Part shown: positions 27,333-35,729 of the stretch, in pieces
Position numbering within the stretch: the stretch's first letter is position 1
Layout: each line of letters opens with the position of its first letter
DNA from: an uncultured Collinsella sp.
Lineage (GTDB): Bacteria > Actinomycetota > Coriobacteriia > Coriobacteriales > Coriobacteriaceae
Length of the DNA stretch: 64,000 nt
Direction of reading: 5' to 3'
Assembly (NCBI GenBank): GCA_905197665.1
Contig: CAJJZP010000007.1
Span: forward strand, 48,434 to 112,433
Made by a program: the position numbers and the translations under genes
Notes under the pieces: model-generated
Databases searched by the model: none
Seen by the model: only the letters and a program-made list of their open reading frames with translations
Told to the model about the DNA's origin: nothing

Positions 27333-29825
27333 ATGGCGGTGTCGCAACAACCAAGCGCTATCGAGGTGCGTGGCGCGCGTGTCCATAACCTTAAGGACAT
27401 CGATATCGATATTCCGCTGGGAAAGCTGGTGGGTATTGCCGGCGTGTCGGGCTCGGGCAAGAGCTCGCTGGCGCTGGGTGTTTTGTATGCCGAGGGCTCG
27501 CGCCGTTACCTGGAGGCGCTCAGCACCTATACCCGCCGTCGGCTGACGCAGGCAGAGCACGCTCAGGTGGACGAGGTGCTGCACGTGCCGGCGGCACTCG
27601 CATTGCATCAGCGCCCCAGTGTACCGGGCGTGCGCTCGACTTTTGGCACCATGACCGAGCTCAACAACAGTCTGCGTCTGCTCTTTAGCCGCTGCGCCCA
27701 TCACGTGTGCCCGCATTGCGGGGCGCGTGTGGAGCCGAGCCTTAACGTGGCCGCGGGCCTGTCGCTCGCGTGCCCCGCATGCGGCCGCGAGTTCTATGCG
27801 CCGGGGGCCGAGGACCTTGCCTTTAACAGTGGCGGCGCGTGTCCTACCTGCGGAGGCACCGGCGTCATGCGCGAGGTGGACGAGGCGAGCCTGGTGCCCG
27901 ACGAGTCAAAGACCATCAACGAGGGCGCGGTGCTTCCCTGGGGCACGCTCATGTGGGATCTGATGAAGCAGGTGGCTGGCGAGATGGGTGTGCGCACCGA
28001 CGTGCCGTTTAACCAGCTCACGCCTGTCGAGCGCGATATCGTGTTTCATGGTCCGGCGGTTAAGAAACACATTCTCTACGTTCCCAAAAACGGCGAGGGC
28101 GCCACGCCGCTCGACTTTACCTATTACAACGCCGTCTATACCGTTGAGAATGCGCTCGCCAAGGTTAAGGACGATAAGGGACTTAAGCGCGTAGCTCGCT
28201 TTTTGCGCGAGGGCCCGTGCCGCGATTGCGGCGGCACGCGTCTCTCCGAGGCTGCGCGCCAGCCCCAGGTGCGTGGTATCAATCTGGCACAGGCGGCGGC
28301 CATGACGCTGGGCGAGGCGATTGAGTGGGTGCGCGAGGTGCCTTCATCCTTGCCGACCGAGATGCGGCCCATGGCGACGGACATCTGCGATTCGTTTTTG
28401 AGCACGGCGCGTCGCCTGGTCGACCTGGGGCTCGATTACCTTTCGCTCGACCGCGCCGGTGCCACGCTATCCACAGGTGAGCGCCAGCGCGTGCAACTTG
28501 CCCGCGTGGTGCGCAACCGATCGACGGGTGTGCTCTATGTGCTGGACGAGCCCTCGATCGGTTTGCATCCTGCCAATGTCGACGGTCTGGTAGGCGTGAT
28601 GCGTGATCTGGTGGATGACGGCAACACTGTGGTTGTTGTTGACCACGATACGCGCGTTCTAGCGGAAGCTGACTATCTGGTCGAGATGGGCCCCGTTGCC
28701 GGAGCAGGCGGTGGTAATGTGATTGCTGCAGGTACGGTGGACGAGGTCGAACAATCGCAGGGCAGCCGCATCGCCCCGTTCTTGCGCTCGGACCCCAAGC
28801 GTCTGCGCCCGCAGGTGGCTGACGACGAACTGTTCGACCTAGGCCATATCCGCATGGCGACCGATGCCATCCATACCGTCAAACCACTCGAAGTCGATAT
28901 CCCGCGCGGCCGCCTTGTCGCGGTGACGGGTGTTTCGGGTTCGGGCAAGACGACACTGGTGCTCGAGACACTCATCCCGGCACTCAAGGCGCAGGCAGCC
29001 GGCGAGCGCCTGCCCAGGCACGTGCGTTGGATCGATGCCGAGGGTATCGCGCGCGCCAACCTGATTGACGCCACGCCCATCGGTGCCAACGTGCGCTCGA
29101 CGGTGGCGACCTATGCCGACATCCATGACGAGCTGCGCCGCGCCTTTGCCCGTACGCCCGAGGCCAAGGAGGCAGGGTATAAGGCGGGCGCCTTTAGCTA
29201 CAACACTGGCACCTTGCGCTGTCCTACGTGCGATGGCACGGGTTCGATATCGCTTGACGTGCAGTTTTTGCCCGATGTCGAGATCGTCTGCCCTGCATGC
29301 CGCGGCTCGCGTTATGCCGACGCAGCCTCGTATATCCATCGCGAGGGCAAGGACGGCAGCCTACTTACATTGCCGCAGCTCATGGATATGAGTGTGGACG
29401 AGGCCATTGACGCCACGTTGGGACTCAAGAAAGTCCAGGCGCGCTTGCAGACCTTGCACGACCTGGGTTTGGGCTACTTGACACTGGGCGAGCCCACGCC
29501 GGCGCTCTCGGGCGGCGAGGCGCAGCGACTTAAGCTTGCGAGCGAGATGGGCCGCGTGCAGGACGATGCCGTATTCGTATTCGACGAGCCCACGATCGGC
29601 CTGCATCCGCTCGATGTTCAGGTGCTGCTGAGTGTGTTTGACGGCCTCGTTGCCAAGGGCGCCACGGTTATCGTGATCGAACACGACCTCGACCTTATCC
29701 GTAATGCCGATTACGTGATCGACATGGGCCCGGGCGGCGGCGACGCAGGCGGACAAATCGTCTGTGTCGGCACGCCGGGCGACATCGCTGCCTGCTCCGC
29801 AAGCATCACCGGCCGCTACCTCTAA
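27333..29825 (+). CDS. Class II UvrA (UvrA2)-like excinuclease ATPase
   Basis: 830 residues from the ATG at 27333 (GGAAGGGGAG upstream). Two ABC modules: Walker A GVSGSGKS at about 37-44 and GVSGSGKTT in the second half, with signatures LSTGERQRVQLA and LSGGEAQRLKLA. Paired CxxC zinc modules (CPHC/CPAC, CPTC, CRDC, CPTC/CPAC) are present. At 830 residues it is about 110 shorter than UvrA1 and appears to lack the UvrB-binding insertion, as in UvrA2 proteins linked to DNA-damaging drug tolerance. It may bind damage without feeding UvrB. Palindromic repeats lie on both sides. Confidence 0.85.
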   Translation: MAVSQQPSAIEVRGARVHNLKDIDIDIPLGKLVGIAGVSGSGKSSLALGVLYAEGSRRYLEALSTYTRRRLTQAEHAQVDEVLHVPAALALHQRPSVPGVRSTFGTMTELNNSLRLLFSRCAHHVCPHCGARVEPSLNVAAGLSLACPACGREFYAPGAEDLAFNSGGACPTCGGTGVMREVDEASLVPDESKTINEGAVLPWGTLMWDLMKQVAGEMGVRTDVPFNQLTPVERDIVFHGPAVKKHILYVPKNGEGATPLDFTYYNAVYTVENALAKVKDDKGLKRVARFLREGPCRDCGGTRLSEAARQPQVRGINLAQAAAMTLGEAIEWVREVPSSLPTEMRPMATDICDSFLSTARRLVDLGLDYLSLDRAGATLSTGERQRVQLARVVRNRSTGVLYVLDEPSIGLHPANVDGLVGVMRDLVDDGNTVVVVDHDTRVLAEADYLVEMGPVAGAGGGNVIAAGTVDEVEQSQGSRIAPFLRSDPKRLRPQVADDELFDLGHIRMATDAIHTVKPLEVDIPRGRLVAVTGVSGSGKTTLVLETLIPALKAQAAGERLPRHVRWIDAEGIARANLIDATPIGANVRSTVATYADIHDELRRAFARTPEAKEAGYKAGAFSYNTGTLRCPTCDGTGSISLDVQFLPDVEIVCPACRGSRYADAASYIHREGKDGSLLTLPQLMDMSVDEAIDATLGLKKVQARLQTLHDLGLGYLTLGEPTPALSGGEAQRLKLASEMGRVQDDAVFVFDEPTIGLHPLDVQVLLSVFDGLVAKGATVIVIEHDLDLIRNADYVIDMGPGGGDAGGQIVCVGTPGDIAACSASITGRYL

Positions 29826-29829
29826 CCGA

Positions 29830-29860
29830 ATGTGACAAAGGGACTGTCCCTTTGTCACAT
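29830..29860. repeat. 31-bp palindrome, ATGTGAC family, copy 3
   Basis: Identical to copy 2 (centre T), four bases after the UvrA2 stop. Flanking GA/TC extends the symmetry to GAATGTGAC. Confidence 0.9.
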
Positions 29861-29901
29861 TCCCGTTAAAGCCAGCATCTGTCGGCATGGCGCTTGAACA
29901 G

Positions 29902-29944
29902 TTTTCGCGTGAGGGTCAAAATGGCCTCAACCCATTCGCGAAAT
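29902..29944. promoter_or_regulatory. Imperfect dyad upstream of the serine recombinase
   Basis: TTTTCGCG and TGAGG pair with CCTCA and CGCGAAA across a 10-base centre. It may be a recombinase binding (res-like) site or a hairpin in the leader. A second small stem CTGCC/GGCAG lies at about 29987-30000, just before the gene. Confidence 0.35.
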
Positions 29945-30014
29945 TTGCACGCCCTATAGTGAGTGGGCTCTCGCTTGAGCTGATGCTGCCAAGAGGCAGC
30001 CGATAGGGGCAATT

Positions 30015-30650
30015 ATGGACAATCGAATCTTTGGGTATGCGCGTGTCTCTTCCGCAGACCAGAACCTGGGCCGCCAATTAGACGCGCTGGCAAGGTTTCC
30101 CGTGCAACGGAGCCAGATTTATGCTGACAAGGCAAGCGGTAAGGACTTTAAGCGTCCCCAGTACCAGCGTCTTCTTCGCAGGCTGCGCGAAGGCGACGTT
30201 CTCGTGATCAAAAGTATCGATCGTTTGGGCCGCAATTATCGTGAAGTCCTCGATGAGTGGCGACGCATCACGGTGGATAGGAATGCTGCCATCGTGGTGC
30301 TTGATATGCCATTGCTCGATACGCGCGAGCAGCCTGATGGCATTACGGGAACGTTCATGGCGGATCTGGTTCTTCAAATCTTGAGCTATGTGGCGCAGCT
30401 AGAGCGCGAAAACATCAAGCAACGCCAGGCGGAGGGCATCGCGTCGGCGCGTTTGCGTGGCGTGAAATTTGGAAGGCCGGCATTCGAACGCCCAGATAGC
30501 TATCGCGATGTCATCAAATTATTCGAAGGGGGAGAGGTTACGAGGCGAGAGGCTGCTGCGCTTTTGAACGTCAGCGTCTCGACGTTCGATCGTTGGAGAC
30601 GGGCGGACGCGACCAGTTTTGACCGTTTGTCGTCTGCTCGTCCTCTTTAG
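30015..30650 (+). CDS. Serine recombinase (resolvase/invertase family)
   Basis: 211 residues. The catalytic N-terminal domain begins IFGYARVSSADQN, with nucleophile Ser12 and the supporting KSIDRLGRN and ERENIKQRQAEG segments. A C-terminal helix-turn-helix (TRREAAALLNVSVSTFDRWRR) completes a small resolvase rather than a large integrase. AGGGGCAATT precedes the ATG. It opens an AT-richer stretch and is the only mobility-type gene in the window apart from an IS30 remnant. It could act at the dyad just upstream. Confidence 0.85.
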   Translation: MDNRIFGYARVSSADQNLGRQLDALARFPVQRSQIYADKASGKDFKRPQYQRLLRRLREGDVLVIKSIDRLGRNYREVLDEWRRITVDRNAAIVVLDMPLLDTREQPDGITGTFMADLVLQILSYVAQLERENIKQRQAEGIASARLRGVKFGRPAFERPDSYRDVIKLFEGGEVTRREAAALLNVSVSTFDRWRRADATSFDRLSSARPL

Positions 30651-30815
30651 CTAGACATTTTGACGAGGGGAGTTAATTACACAGAGCCCACTCCTTCCCT
30701 CGATGTTTATCCAGTTCACGCCCTTGAACCAAATAGTGCCACCGCGTTGCCAATTCGTCTGCTTTTTGACGAGGGCTATATATCGTGTTTTGTTTTGTAT
30801 TTAAAGGAGGACGAA

Positions 30816-31628
30816 ATGAAAAGGCGTTATGGAATGGCTCTGGTGACCGCGCTATTTGCGATGGTGTTTTGTGGGGCGCTTCTGCTGAGCGGCTGTTCGC
30901 AGTCTGAGAAGAAAAATGATGAACCTGATTATGCCGATGACCGTGCAATGGCTGTGATTGCTCAAGGTTATCAAAAGCGGTCGGATTATATCGAATCGCT
31001 TGGAGAAGATGCTGATCTAAGCTCGAATAAAGTGCGAAAAGAGATAATTAAAATCGAGATCGATAACGACAAAGAACTCAAAAAGGCGCCTTTTAAAGAC
31101 GCTAAGATGCAGGAAGATGTCATCGCCTATCTCAACCTGCTTGACAATCAGCTTGATGTTACCAAGAAGTATGCGGAATCTGATCCTAAGTACTACGAGG
31201 AATGGGAAAAGGCCTACGACGCACGATCCGCACAGCTTAAGAAACTGGTCGATCGATATGACTTAACAGTCGATGACGAGTATCAAGATGAGTTTGACGA
31301 GCTAATTAAGAACGGTAGGACCGTAGAGGAGAAGACGCATAACGATGAGGTTATCAACGGTTTGCTCTCATCGGCGAATTTTGAGAAAAGTGATGATGGC
31401 TACGGTCTCTATACGTACACCGCAATCGTCGAAAATACCTCTGACATATCGTTCGAAAACGTTTATCTAAACGTTGCCCTTTACGATGCCGATGGTGTGA
31501 GGGCGGAAGAATGCTACGCAGATACATCTGCCTGGGCGCCTGGCGAGAAGGTGAAGTTTGAGGTAATGAGCGAGGTTGACGCCTCGAGGCTTGCGCCGAC
31601 GGTGTCGGGTTACAGCGTCAAGGAATAG
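30816..31628 (+). CDS. Lipoprotein with C-terminal FxLYD-like domain
   Basis: 270 residues from the ATG at 30816 with a strong AAAGGAGG. Signal peptide with lipobox LLLSGC at about residue 27. The mature part is acidic and Lys-rich, helical in the middle (residues about 40-180). It ends in a beta-rich domain with YTAIVENTSDISFENVYLNVALYD, the FxLYD-type fold seen on Gram-positive surface proteins. Codon use is AT-richer than flanking genes. Function unknown. First of a run of like-oriented island genes. Confidence 0.75.
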   Translation: MKRRYGMALVTALFAMVFCGALLLSGCSQSEKKNDEPDYADDRAMAVIAQGYQKRSDYIESLGEDADLSSNKVRKEIIKIEIDNDKELKKAPFKDAKMQEDVIAYLNLLDNQLDVTKKYAESDPKYYEEWEKAYDARSAQLKKLVDRYDLTVDDEYQDEFDELIKNGRTVEEKTHNDEVINGLLSSANFEKSDDGYGLYTYTAIVENTSDISFENVYLNVALYDADGVRAEECYADTSAWAPGEKVKFEVMSEVDASRLAPTVSGYSVKE

Positions 31629-31646
31629 TTCGCGGGAATTGAAAAG

Positions 31647-31684
31647 AAAGCGCGGCCGTTTTCTTTGAACGGTCGCGCTTTGCA
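31647..31684 (+). terminator. Intrinsic terminator
   Basis: AAAGCGCGGCCGTT pairs with AACGGTCGCGCTTT around TTCTTTG and ends in TTTG, 19 bases after the lipoprotein stop. Confidence 0.75.
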
Positions 31685-31772
31685 TTGAGCCGTTGACGGA
31701 ATGATTCGTGCCATCATGCTCGCGCTGGAAGATGATGGGAACGTCGGGGCAATAAAGGAAAGGTGAAACAGG

Positions 31773-32417
31773 ATGGCAAAAACAAAATTTCTTACAACGA
31801 TACCGCAAAAGGTTGCCTTTGGCGGGTTAGTCGTTGTTACGGTTCTAGCGGTTGCCTGGGGTATCTGGATGTCATTGACGCGTAATCCTACAACGATCAG
31901 CGATGATTCGATTCGCGAGGAGATCACGCCAGTCGTTAAGCTCGTGACGTACGAGTACAACTTCACCCAGCTGCTTTCAATTGATGAGGCGGGCAATCCG
32001 CTTGGGTGGGAAAACCCCTTTACGTCTAAGCGATATGTCGCAACGATTGACGGCAAAGCTGACATCGGGATCGATGCCGATAAGATGAAGGTTACAATCG
32101 TACGGGCTAATATGGCCGATAAGAATTCAGAGGTCAAGAGCGTAAAGGTTATACTGCCTCACTCGGAGATCACCTCGTTCTCGACAGACCCCAATACGCT
32201 TAAGAAATATGTTGAGGACAATGGCTTTCTTAACTGGAATCAAGTAAGCACGGATGATCTAAACACGTTATTGAAACAGGCAAAGAAAGAGCAGACCAAG
32301 AAGGTCAAGGAAAGCAATATGCTCCAAGAATCTGATGATAGAGCCTGCGCCCTTATCGAAAAACAGGTCAAAGCCTTATGCGGCGATGACGTCAATGTTG
32401 ACGTTGCGTTTGAGTAG
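31773..32417 (+). CDS. Membrane-anchored DUF4230-like protein
   Basis: 214 residues. One N-terminal transmembrane helix (about 15-34) is followed by an extracytoplasmic domain. VVKLVTYEYNFTQLLSI and RYVATIDGKADIGID match the DUF4230 pattern as I know it. The C-terminus is Lys/Glu-rich and probably coiled. GGAAAGGTG lies upstream. DUF4230 has no established role. It precedes a 43-residue ORF and a 353-residue protein in tight spacing. Confidence 0.65.
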   Translation: MAKTKFLTTIPQKVAFGGLVVVTVLAVAWGIWMSLTRNPTTISDDSIREEITPVVKLVTYEYNFTQLLSIDEAGNPLGWENPFTSKRYVATIDGKADIGIDADKMKVTIVRANMADKNSEVKSVKVILPHSEITSFSTDPNTLKKYVEDNGFLNWNQVSTDDLNTLLKQAKKEQTKKVKESNMLQESDDRACALIEKQVKALCGDDVNVDVAFE

Positions 32418-32428
32418 GGGTGAATAGC

Positions 32429-32560
32429 ATGTTGGATAAACGGCAACAGATCGCTGGGGCCGGCTCGCTTCTGATCGGGCACTACACCACCTTTCTCGAC
32501 ACTACCTTCAACTCGGCATTTGGCGATGAATATACGGTTGATTTCGACTATCGGAAATAG
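32429..32560 (+). CDS. 43-residue ORF coupled to the downstream gene
   Basis: Starts MLDKRQQIAGAGSLLIGHYT and ends TVDFDYRK, with AGGGGTG before the ATG, 11 bases after the DUF4230-like stop. Its own stop TAG is part of the TAGGAGG ribosome site of the next gene, so ribosomes finishing it would pass to that gene. It may be a genuine small protein or a leader; no family recognised. Confidence 0.5.
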   Translation: MLDKRQQIAGAGSLLIGHYTTFLDTTFNSAFGDEYTVDFDYRK

Positions 32561-32569
32561 GAGGTCACA

Positions 32570-33631
32570 ATGGAGGATAAAGACGATCTGGCTGTTGTCG
32601 AAAGGGAGGAGCCGCCGCGACATAAGCAGAGTTTTGATATCCGTAAGGCCGCTGCCGGGTTGGTTGATGGCGCCGGAAGCGCGATGGCGGGCGCGGTTGC
32701 AACCGTACAGAAAGTTGCCGATGGTGCAATGCGTGCTGCAACTCCGCTGGTCGATGACGCCTTGGCAGCTATTGCTGATGCGGCCGATGGTGCGGCAGGT
32801 ACTGCTGCGGATATCGGTGACGCGGTCAACGATTGGGCATACCAGCAGCAGCTTAATAGATACAGGCCGGTAACCAAGGAGACCTATCAGAGTCCTTCAT
32901 TCCATTTGCCGAACATGATTCGAATTGTTGACGGAAATGAGCGCCGGGGCATCGACGCCTGTAGAGATGCTATTGGTTGGCTGGATACTGTTAAGGGCAC
33001 GCAGATTTTCAATCTGTACCGCGAGGCAATCGGGGATAGCGAATTGTCTTTCTATCCTAAACCATCTCTTTACTCCACATATTACATAGATGCTTTTGAT
33101 CGGTCTCGCTTTGTTGACCTTGACTCTTATTTTGCAACCATGCAACAAGACAAGATGGCCGAGTTGAGACGGATTGCGTTCATGCTTGGCGCGAAGCGCT
33201 GCAAGCTGGAGGTGACGGAGTACGAGGAAACTCGGCGAGGCCGCCAGGTTAAGGGAAATGCCAAGGCGGGAAAGAAGGGCTCGGTTCGAATCGACGGTTC
33301 CTTGAGCGATTCAACGAGAAGCGAGAAGAAAATTCTGTTTACACAGGAATTTGAGGGCGACATGGTTCCACAGCGCCCTGAGCTCCATTGGTATGCCCAT
33401 GACTCAGATGTTCTCTTGTTAATTGAGACGAGATGTGGTGGAGAGGATAAAAACAAGGCGAAGAGCTATCGGGTCGAATTGAAAAGTGAAACGACCATGA
33501 CCATGTCTGTATCACTTGCTATGGCTATCGACGAGGCATGCAGCAAACTGAACATAAGGGCGAATTCGAGCCTGACAAGCCAAGCTAAGCGAGAACTCCG
33601 GCAATCGTTTGTATTTGAAGTTGAATTCTGA
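32570..33631 (+). CDS. Unrecognised 353-residue island protein
   Basis: AGGAGGT precedes the ATG. Residues 1-25 are charged. About 30-85 is a long Ala/Gly/Asp-rich helix (MAGAVATVQKVADGA, AAIADAADGAAGTAADIGDA) that could be amphipathic. Residues about 95-353 look like a folded domain rich in aromatic residues (LYSTYYIDAFDRSRFVDLDSYF, MLGAKRCKLEVTEYEETRRG) with a basic linker, ending SFVFEVEF. No signal peptide or membrane helix is evident. I recognise no family. Last gene of the AT-rich island, probably co-expressed with the 43-residue ORF. Confidence 0.7.
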   Translation: MEDKDDLAVVEREEPPRHKQSFDIRKAAAGLVDGAGSAMAGAVATVQKVADGAMRAATPLVDDALAAIADAADGAAGTAADIGDAVNDWAYQQQLNRYRPVTKETYQSPSFHLPNMIRIVDGNERRGIDACRDAIGWLDTVKGTQIFNLYREAIGDSELSFYPKPSLYSTYYIDAFDRSRFVDLDSYFATMQQDKMAELRRIAFMLGAKRCKLEVTEYEETRRGRQVKGNAKAGKKGSVRIDGSLSDSTRSEKKILFTQEFEGDMVPQRPELHWYAHDSDVLLLIETRCGGEDKNKAKSYRVELKSETTMTMSVSLAMAIDEACSKLNIRANSSLTSQAKRELRQSFVFEVEF

Positions 33632-33695
33632 TGTGTGGGGACCATTTGCTGCGGGGTTCCTGTCCTTTACGGGGTGGAAGCATAGAAACCCATAC

Positions 33696-33780
33696 GGTGC
33701 AACTCAGTAAAAGTTAGTAATATACTGGCATCTTTTCTAGTTAAAAGCGTTTAAAACCGGTTAATTCCATTTAAATCAGT
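33696..33780 (+). repeat. Two decamer arrays at the island edge
   Basis: 33696-33725 holds GGTGCAACTC, AGTAAAAGTT and AGTAATATAC, homologous to the decamers at 26111-26140. Then TTAAAA, TTAAAA, TTAATT and TTAAAT start at 33741, 33751, 33761 and 33771 with exact 10-base spacing. The A/T tracts are helically phased and should bend DNA. No gene lies in 33632-33814. Confidence 0.6.
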
Positions 33781-33789
33781 AGGTGCAAT

Positions 33790-33820
33790 ATGTGACAAAG
33801 GGACAGTCCCTTTGTCACAT
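33790..33820. repeat. 31-bp palindrome, ATGTGAC family, copy 4
   Basis: Identical to copy 1 (centre A). Read on the minus strand, 33820-33815 is the final ATG and TGA of trmL. Confidence 0.9.
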
Positions 33821-34414
33821 TCCGGGGAAGTTTGTCTGGCGCAGGGCCTCGTAGAGGACGATGGCGGCGCTGTTGGAGAGGTTGAGTGCGCTGATGCGGT
33901 AGTCGTCCGGATTGACGAAGTTGCCGCAGATATCCTGCTGAAGGATGGCCTCGTGGCCGCTCTCGCTATGCCCGAGCGCCTCCTCGTGGGCTTCCCAGGC
34001 CTCGGCGTTATCGAGCGAGTCGCAGTCGCGCAGCATGGGGATGCGCTCGCAGCGCGCAGGCGCTGCGGCGAGCAGCTCTTCGGGAATCCCCGAGCTCTCG
34101 CTGCCAAAGACCAGATAGTCACCGTCGCGGTAGGTGCTTTGCGCATAGGTGCGGCGCGCCTTTTTGGTCAGCAGATGCAGGCGTTCATCGGCGGGGGAGA
34201 GGCCGTTGCACGTAAGGAAATCCTCCCAGCCGGCATAGGTCGTCACGTCCAAGTTTTGCCAGTAGCCCAGGCCGGCGCGACGCACCGTCTTGTCGTCGAG
34301 CGAAAAGCCCAACGGCTCCACCAGGTGCAGGCGGGTACCGGTGACCACGCAGGTACGGCCGATATTGCCCGTATTGGCCGGAATCTCGGGCGCATACAGC
34401 ACGATATTGAACAT
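33815..34414 (-). CDS. trmL: tRNA (cytidine/uridine-34-2'-O)-methyltransferase
   Basis: 199 residues from the ATG at 34414 (AAGGAG upstream). SPOUT-family hallmarks: MFNIVLYAPEIPANTGNIGRT, LVEPLGFSLDDK, the knot segment FGSESSGIPEE and ALNLSNSAAIVLYEALR. It should methylate the wobble ribose of tRNA-Leu isoacceptors. A stretch of about 30 residues (AWEAHEEALGHSESGHEAIL) is inserted between the knot and the ALNLSNS motif. The terminal Met and stop derive from the palindromic repeat, leaving a GM ending. Confidence 0.9.
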   Translation of the reverse strand: MFNIVLYAPEIPANTGNIGRTCVVTGTRLHLVEPLGFSLDDKTVRRAGLGYWQNLDVTTYAGWEDFLTCNGLSPADERLHLLTKKARRTYAQSTYRDGDYLVFGSESSGIPEELLAAAPARCERIPMLRDCDSLDNAEAWEAHEEALGHSESGHEAILQQDICGNFVNPDDYRISALNLSNSAAIVLYEALRQTNFPGM

Positions 34415-34438
34415 GAATCTCCTTGGCTCAGAATGAAA

Positions 34439-34475
34439 AACCACCACGAAGGGGACAGGCACCTTCGTGGTGGTT
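34439..34475. repeat. Palindromic repeat, CCACCACGAAGG family
   Basis: 14-bp arms AACCACCACGAAGG and complement around GGACAGGCA, with A tract and TTT flanks. It lies 37 bases after the COG0523 gene stop and may terminate its transcript. The GGGGACAG core matches other repeats in the window. Confidence 0.75.
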
Positions 34476-34512
34476 TGGCGGTTACGTGGCAGAAAATGCT
34501 CGCTTCGATAGC

Positions 34513-35643
34513 CTAGGCGCGGTGCCAGTCGGTCAGGCAGGCATCGAGGGCGGCGATGAGCGCATCCTTGTCCATGTGACGGCCGATGATGCACAGGCTC
34601 GTCATGCGGTCGCCCGTCTCGTCGTCCCAAATCTGCATGATCTCGGGGTTCTCGTCGATAATCTTCTGCTTCTCGCCCTCGGGCGCAGAGTCGACAAACA
34701 GACCGTTCTCCATCAGACGCATCTGGTGGCCGGCCTGCTCAAACATGTAGCACATGTCCGGATCGCCGGTCTGCCACAGCGGGCCCTTGACGCGAATGAC
34801 CTCGTCGGGCCACTCCTGCTCAACAAAATCGGTGAACTTCTGCAGGTCAAACGGCTTGCGGCGGGAGTACACAAAGGTCTCGATGTCGTACTCGAGCACC
34901 TCGGGGTCGTCGTGCTCCTCGGGATGCTCCATGGCCTCGATCCAGGCGGCGGAGTTGTAGGCGCGCATAAAGTCGAAGCGGTCGGTGTCGAGCAGCTCCT
35001 CCATGGGGACCTCGCCGTTTTGGGCCTCGACAATCACGGCGTCCTTCTGCAGGCTGCGCACGATGGCCTTGAGCTCGGCAATCTGCTCAGGCGTGACGGT
35101 ATCGGTCTTGTTGAGGATCAGCGTGGAGCAAAACTCGATCTGCTGAATAAGCAGGCTCTCGATGTCGTCCTCATCGATATCCTCGGCGAGCAGGTCGCGA
35201 CCGCCGTTGAACTCGTCGTACATGCGGGCGCAGTCGACCACGGCCACGATGTTGTCGAGCGCGAGCTTGGGCTCGCCGCCCACCTTGGCCTCGTCGCAGA
35301 AGCTCGAGATGGTGTAGGCGATGGGGATGGGCTCGCAAATACCCGAGGCCTCGATGATGATGTAGTCGAACTTGCCCGAATCGGCGATGCCCTGCAGCTG
35401 GTTGGCCAGATCGTCCGAAAGCGTGCAGCAGATGCAGCCGTTGGTGAGCGGGATGAGGTCGTCGGTCTCGGAAAGGCCGCCGTCGGCGATAAGGCTGGCG
35501 TCGACGTTGATCTCGCCGATATCGTTGACGATCACGGCGGCGCGGATGCCGCCGTCGTTAGCGAGGATGTGGTTGAGCAGCGTGGTCTTGCCGGCACCGA
35601 GGTATCCGGTAAGCATGATGATCTTCACGGGTCTGTTGGGCAT
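34513..35643 (-). CDS. COG0523 (CobW/ZNG-type) GTPase metallochaperone
   Basis: 376 residues. The ATG at 35643 is chosen because AAAGGAGGG sits just before it; another ATG seven codons earlier has none. Walker A GYLGAGKTT, metal-binding GCICC (CxCC), Walker B-like IIIEASGI and NKTD are present. A C-terminal CobW_C region follows. Members deliver Zn, Co or Fe to target proteins. An acidic/His stretch (EHPEEHDDPEV) could bind metal. No zinc uptake gene is adjacent. Confidence 0.85.
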   Translation of the reverse strand: MPNRPVKIIMLTGYLGAGKTTLLNHILANDGGIRAAVIVNDIGEINVDASLIADGGLSETDDLIPLTNGCICCTLSDDLANQLQGIADSGKFDYIIIEASGICEPIPIAYTISSFCDEAKVGGEPKLALDNIVAVVDCARMYDEFNGGRDLLAEDIDEDDIESLLIQQIEFCSTLILNKTDTVTPEQIAELKAIVRSLQKDAVIVEAQNGEVPMEELLDTDRFDFMRAYNSAAWIEAMEHPEEHDDPEVLEYDIETFVYSRRKPFDLQKFTDFVEQEWPDEVIRVKGPLWQTGDPDMCYMFEQAGHQMRLMENGLFVDSAPEGEKQKIIDENPEIMQIWDDETGDRMTSLCIIGRHMDKDALIAALDACLTDWHRA

Positions 35644-35729
35644 GTGCCCTCCTTTGTTAGACATGGCTTACAGTTAAATCTTATGCCAAACGCCTGCTCT
35701 TATACCCACGCGCCGGCAAATAACACAGG

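Noticed and set aside
29826..33820. Prophage
   Set aside because: Only a small resolvase is present; there are no structural, lysis or replication genes.
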